Below, piece after piece: positions 6,448 to 7,572 of a stretch of DNA of 7,572 nucleotides. Source of the DNA: Ilumatobacteraceae bacterium (GTDB taxonomy: Bacteria; Actinomycetota; Acidimicrobiia; Acidimicrobiales; Ilumatobacteraceae); contig JAHRVJ010000071.1 of the NCBI GenBank assembly GCA_019090765.1, forward strand, positions 1 through 7,572, given 5' to 3'. The stretch's first letter is position 1, and each line of letters begins with the position of its first letter. The notes beneath the pieces were generated by a model. It was not told the DNA's origin. It saw only the letters and a list, made by a program, of their open reading frames with translations, and searched no databases. The position numbers and the translations under genes are program-made.

Positions 6448-6622
6448 GTTCAGATGTCAACATCGAAAGAGCAGGTTGGTGACGCCGATCCGGGAGATCG
6501 CGATTCGCAGCCCACCTGTGAGAGCTTGGCTTCCACGCTCTGGCGACAACCCATCGCACTGAGATTCTGCTTGACTCCTCCCCGCGGGAGAATCGGCAAT
6601 AGGAACGGGAGGCACGAAACCA
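6448..6622 (+). other. Possible structured leader upstream of the HEAT-like gene
   Basis: No gene is seen here. Several inverted repeats on the plus strand could fold in a leader RNA: GATGT/ACATC (6453-6457, 6460-6464); a longer stem CAGGT-t-GG (6472-6479) with CC-c-ACCTG (6511-6518) enclosing CGATC/GATCG (6486-6490, 6496-6500); and CTCCC/GGGAG (6578-6582, 6586-6590) just ahead of the ribosome site. A TTGACT at 6571-6576 resembles a -35 box, but no good -10 box stands at the right distance, so the transcription start is unresolved. Confidence 0.35.
6607..6612 (+). promoter_or_regulatory. Ribosome binding site of the HEAT-like gene
   Basis: GGGAGG lies 10 bases before the ATG at 6623. It can also pair with CCTCCC at 6577-6582, which alternatively forms a local hairpin with GGGAG at 6586-6590. 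Confidence 0.65.
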
Positions 6623-7135
6623 ATGCCAGGGCTCGAACAAGAAATCTACGAATGGGAATCGCTCGCCGTCGGCACGCCCAGCGCGCTCTATGAGCGCCAC
6701 TCGACCGACCCCAACTTCGTACCCCAATTGGTCGCACTACTCACCGAAGTGCCTGCTCAGCGAGGATCTACCTGGCTATTGAAGCACCATCTCGAAACCT
6801 CACCCGACTCGATCGATCCAGAACTCGCCGGCCAGATCTACTCCAACTGCTCGACTCTCGAACACTGGGAAGCGAAGCTCCATCTGCTGCAATGCATCGC
6901 TCTGCTGCCAGTTCCTGCAGAACAGGCCCAAGCAGTCGCCAGTTTCATACGCGAGTGCGTCAGTAGCAAGAAGAAGTTCGTCAAGGCGTGGGCCTACAGC
7001 GCCTTTAGCGAACTGGCCGCCCAGCACCTCGAATATCAAGACGAAGCAAACGCGCTGCTCGACTTCGCGTTCGACAACGAAACCGCAGCTTCGGTTCGGG
7101 CCAGAATCCGCAACATCAGAGACAGCCGCTGCTAG
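6623..7135 (+). CDS. Uncharacterised HEAT-like all-helical protein
   Basis: A 170-residue protein of unknown function. There is no signal peptide or membrane segment, so it should be cytoplasmic. The sequence reads as a chain of amphipathic helices: an N-terminal part (WESLAVGTPSALYER, 11-25), FVPQLVALL (32-40), STWLLKHHLE (49-58), WEAKLHLLQCIALLPVP (82-98), QAVASFIRECV (103-113), KKFVKAWAYSAFSELAAQ (117-134) and a C-terminal SVRARIRNIRD (157-167). The pairing of a leucine-rich helix with FVKAWAYSAFSELA and an ending of the SVRARIRNI type recalls small HEAT/ARM-repeat proteins found widely as hypotheticals in bacteria; such folds usually bind proteins, but no catalytic site is visible. The ATG has GGGAGG 10 bases upstream. 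It is transcribed alone, divergent from the importer operon and convergent with the DUF1801-like gene. Real gene: confident. HEAT assignment: from pattern only. Confidence 0.8.
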   Translation: MPGLEQEIYEWESLAVGTPSALYERHSTDPNFVPQLVALLTEVPAQRGSTWLLKHHLETSPDSIDPELAGQIYSNCSTLEHWEAKLHLLQCIALLPVPAEQAQAVASFIRECVSSKKKFVKAWAYSAFSELAAQHLEYQDEANALLDFAFDNETAASVRARIRNIRDSRC

Positions 7136-7137
7136 CA

Positions 7138-7162
7138 ACCTGCCAGCTCTGTGTCTGCAGGT
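7138..7162. terminator. Weak hairpin between convergent genes
   Basis: ACCTGC (7138-7143) pairs with GCAGGT (7157-7162), and past a one-base bulge AG (7145-7146) can pair with CT (7155-7156), leaving a CTCTGTGT loop. It begins 3 bases after the stop of the HEAT-like gene and lies in the 112-base convergent spacer, a natural place for a shared terminator. No T-run follows, so this is tentative. Confidence 0.25.
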
Positions 7163-7247
7163 GCGTATCAACCACGATCACCTCGCCACCATTGAGGAAG
7201 CACATGTCGTTCCCTGGAGATTCGAGCTCGAGTACTTCTAACCGAAG

Positions 7248-7572
7248 TCAGCGCGACGGCTTGTGGTAGGTCAGCGCCATCCGTACGCATTCTCGAAGTT
7301 CCGCTTCAGCAATGGCCGACCCGACACGAAAGAGAAGGGCTCGGTTTCGTTCATAAGTGAACGCGTCCCCAAACAAGCTCTCGAAACTGTCAACCAAGCT
7401 TGTACTACAGATGAAGTACATGGCGTACTCGTCGGCCGACTCGGCTCCCGTAGGCGCAATGCGGATCGTACTGCCGCTGCGAGTTTCAGCGGTGAGATAG
7501 CTTGGCTGACCCCACTTCAGAGTCTCCTCGATCGGGCCGACTCCGGTCGTTGCATCTGCGGTTTCAAATACC
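7248..7572 (-). CDS. DUF1801 domain protein, 5'-partial at window edge
   Basis: The minus strand is open from the right edge to a TGA at 7248-7250, giving the last 107 residues of a protein whose start lies outside the window. The reading frame begins at 7571. It contains EETLKWGQPSYLT near the start, then SGSTIRIAP, EYAMYFICSTSLVDSFESLFGD in two parts, YERNRALLF, and a terminal ELRECVRMALTYHK. This order, particularly ETLKWG-PSY, the YAMYF-C-T-LVD strand-helix and the RMALTYH ending, matches the DUF1801 (YdhG-like) family, small soluble proteins of unsettled function. It is convergent with the HEAT-like gene and shows no link to the importer. A 62-residue open frame in another phase at 7271-7459 is a shadow of it. 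The family call is from remembered motif pattern, without a search. Confidence 0.85.
   Translation of the reverse strand, partial: VFETADATTGVGPIEETLKWGQPSYLTAETRSGSTIRIAPTGAESADEYAMYFICSTSLVDSFESLFGDAFTYERNRALLFRVGSAIAEAELRECVRMALTYHKPSR

Noticed and set aside
6209..6693. Similar peptides MSLSATRSRELSS and MSSSATPSRELSS in two plus-strand open frames
   Set aside because: The likeness comes from the 62-base nucleotide repeat; the period shifts frame and neither frame has coding character.
7271..7459. 62-residue minus-strand open frame
   Set aside because: It is out of phase inside the DUF1801-like coding region and has no matching family.

Overview
The window is GC-rich bacterial DNA. Its most obvious content is a complete five-gene ABC importer operon of the peptide/opine/nickel (PepT/Dpp-Opp) class, read leftwards on the minus strand. 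The binding protein has a Cys-lipobox followed by Gly-Gly and a run of five Asp, with a long acidic Ser/Thr-rich linker. That is a habit of high-GC Actinobacteria, and Acidimicrobiia-type marine or soil lineages fit well; this assignment is an inference from style, not from a marker gene.

Layout from right to left on the minus strand: a solute-binding lipoprotein (4098-5681), the DppB-type permease (3051-4079), the DppC-type permease (2095-3054), the DppD-type ATPase (1097-2098) and the DppF-type ATPase (36-1100). The last four genes are joined by three consecutive 4-base ATGA stop/start overlaps, and the permease pair is separated from the binding-protein gene by only 18 bases. One transcript from a weak promoter near 5711-5740 probably makes the whole machine: lipoprotein captures substrate outside, DppB/DppC form the channel, DppD/DppF hydrolyse ATP. 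Both ATPases keep every nucleotide-binding motif and a four-cysteine C-terminal cluster. The binding protein has Arg where classical peptide-binding members have the Asp that holds the peptide amino terminus, so the substrate should be left open.

Between the operon and the next gene lies a 941-base gap (5682-6622) with no convincing gene. Its left half, apart from the promoter, is featureless. Its right half is crowded with inverted repeats: four GC-rich hairpins in 6149-6312, then two direct copies of a 53-base palindromic element at a 62-base period (6333-6447), then a possible structured leader ahead of the next gene. This is the least explained part of the window.

On the plus strand, 6623-7135 encodes a 170-residue all-helical, HEAT-like uncharacterised protein. 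It converges on a DUF1801-family gene on the minus strand (7248 to the window edge) that is cut off at its 5' end by the window and has no start codon in view. I saw no tRNA, rRNA, CRISPR array, insertion sequence or phage gene. I did not find a clear new multi-gene system; the repeat-rich spacer and the unusual binding-pocket residue are the best leads.
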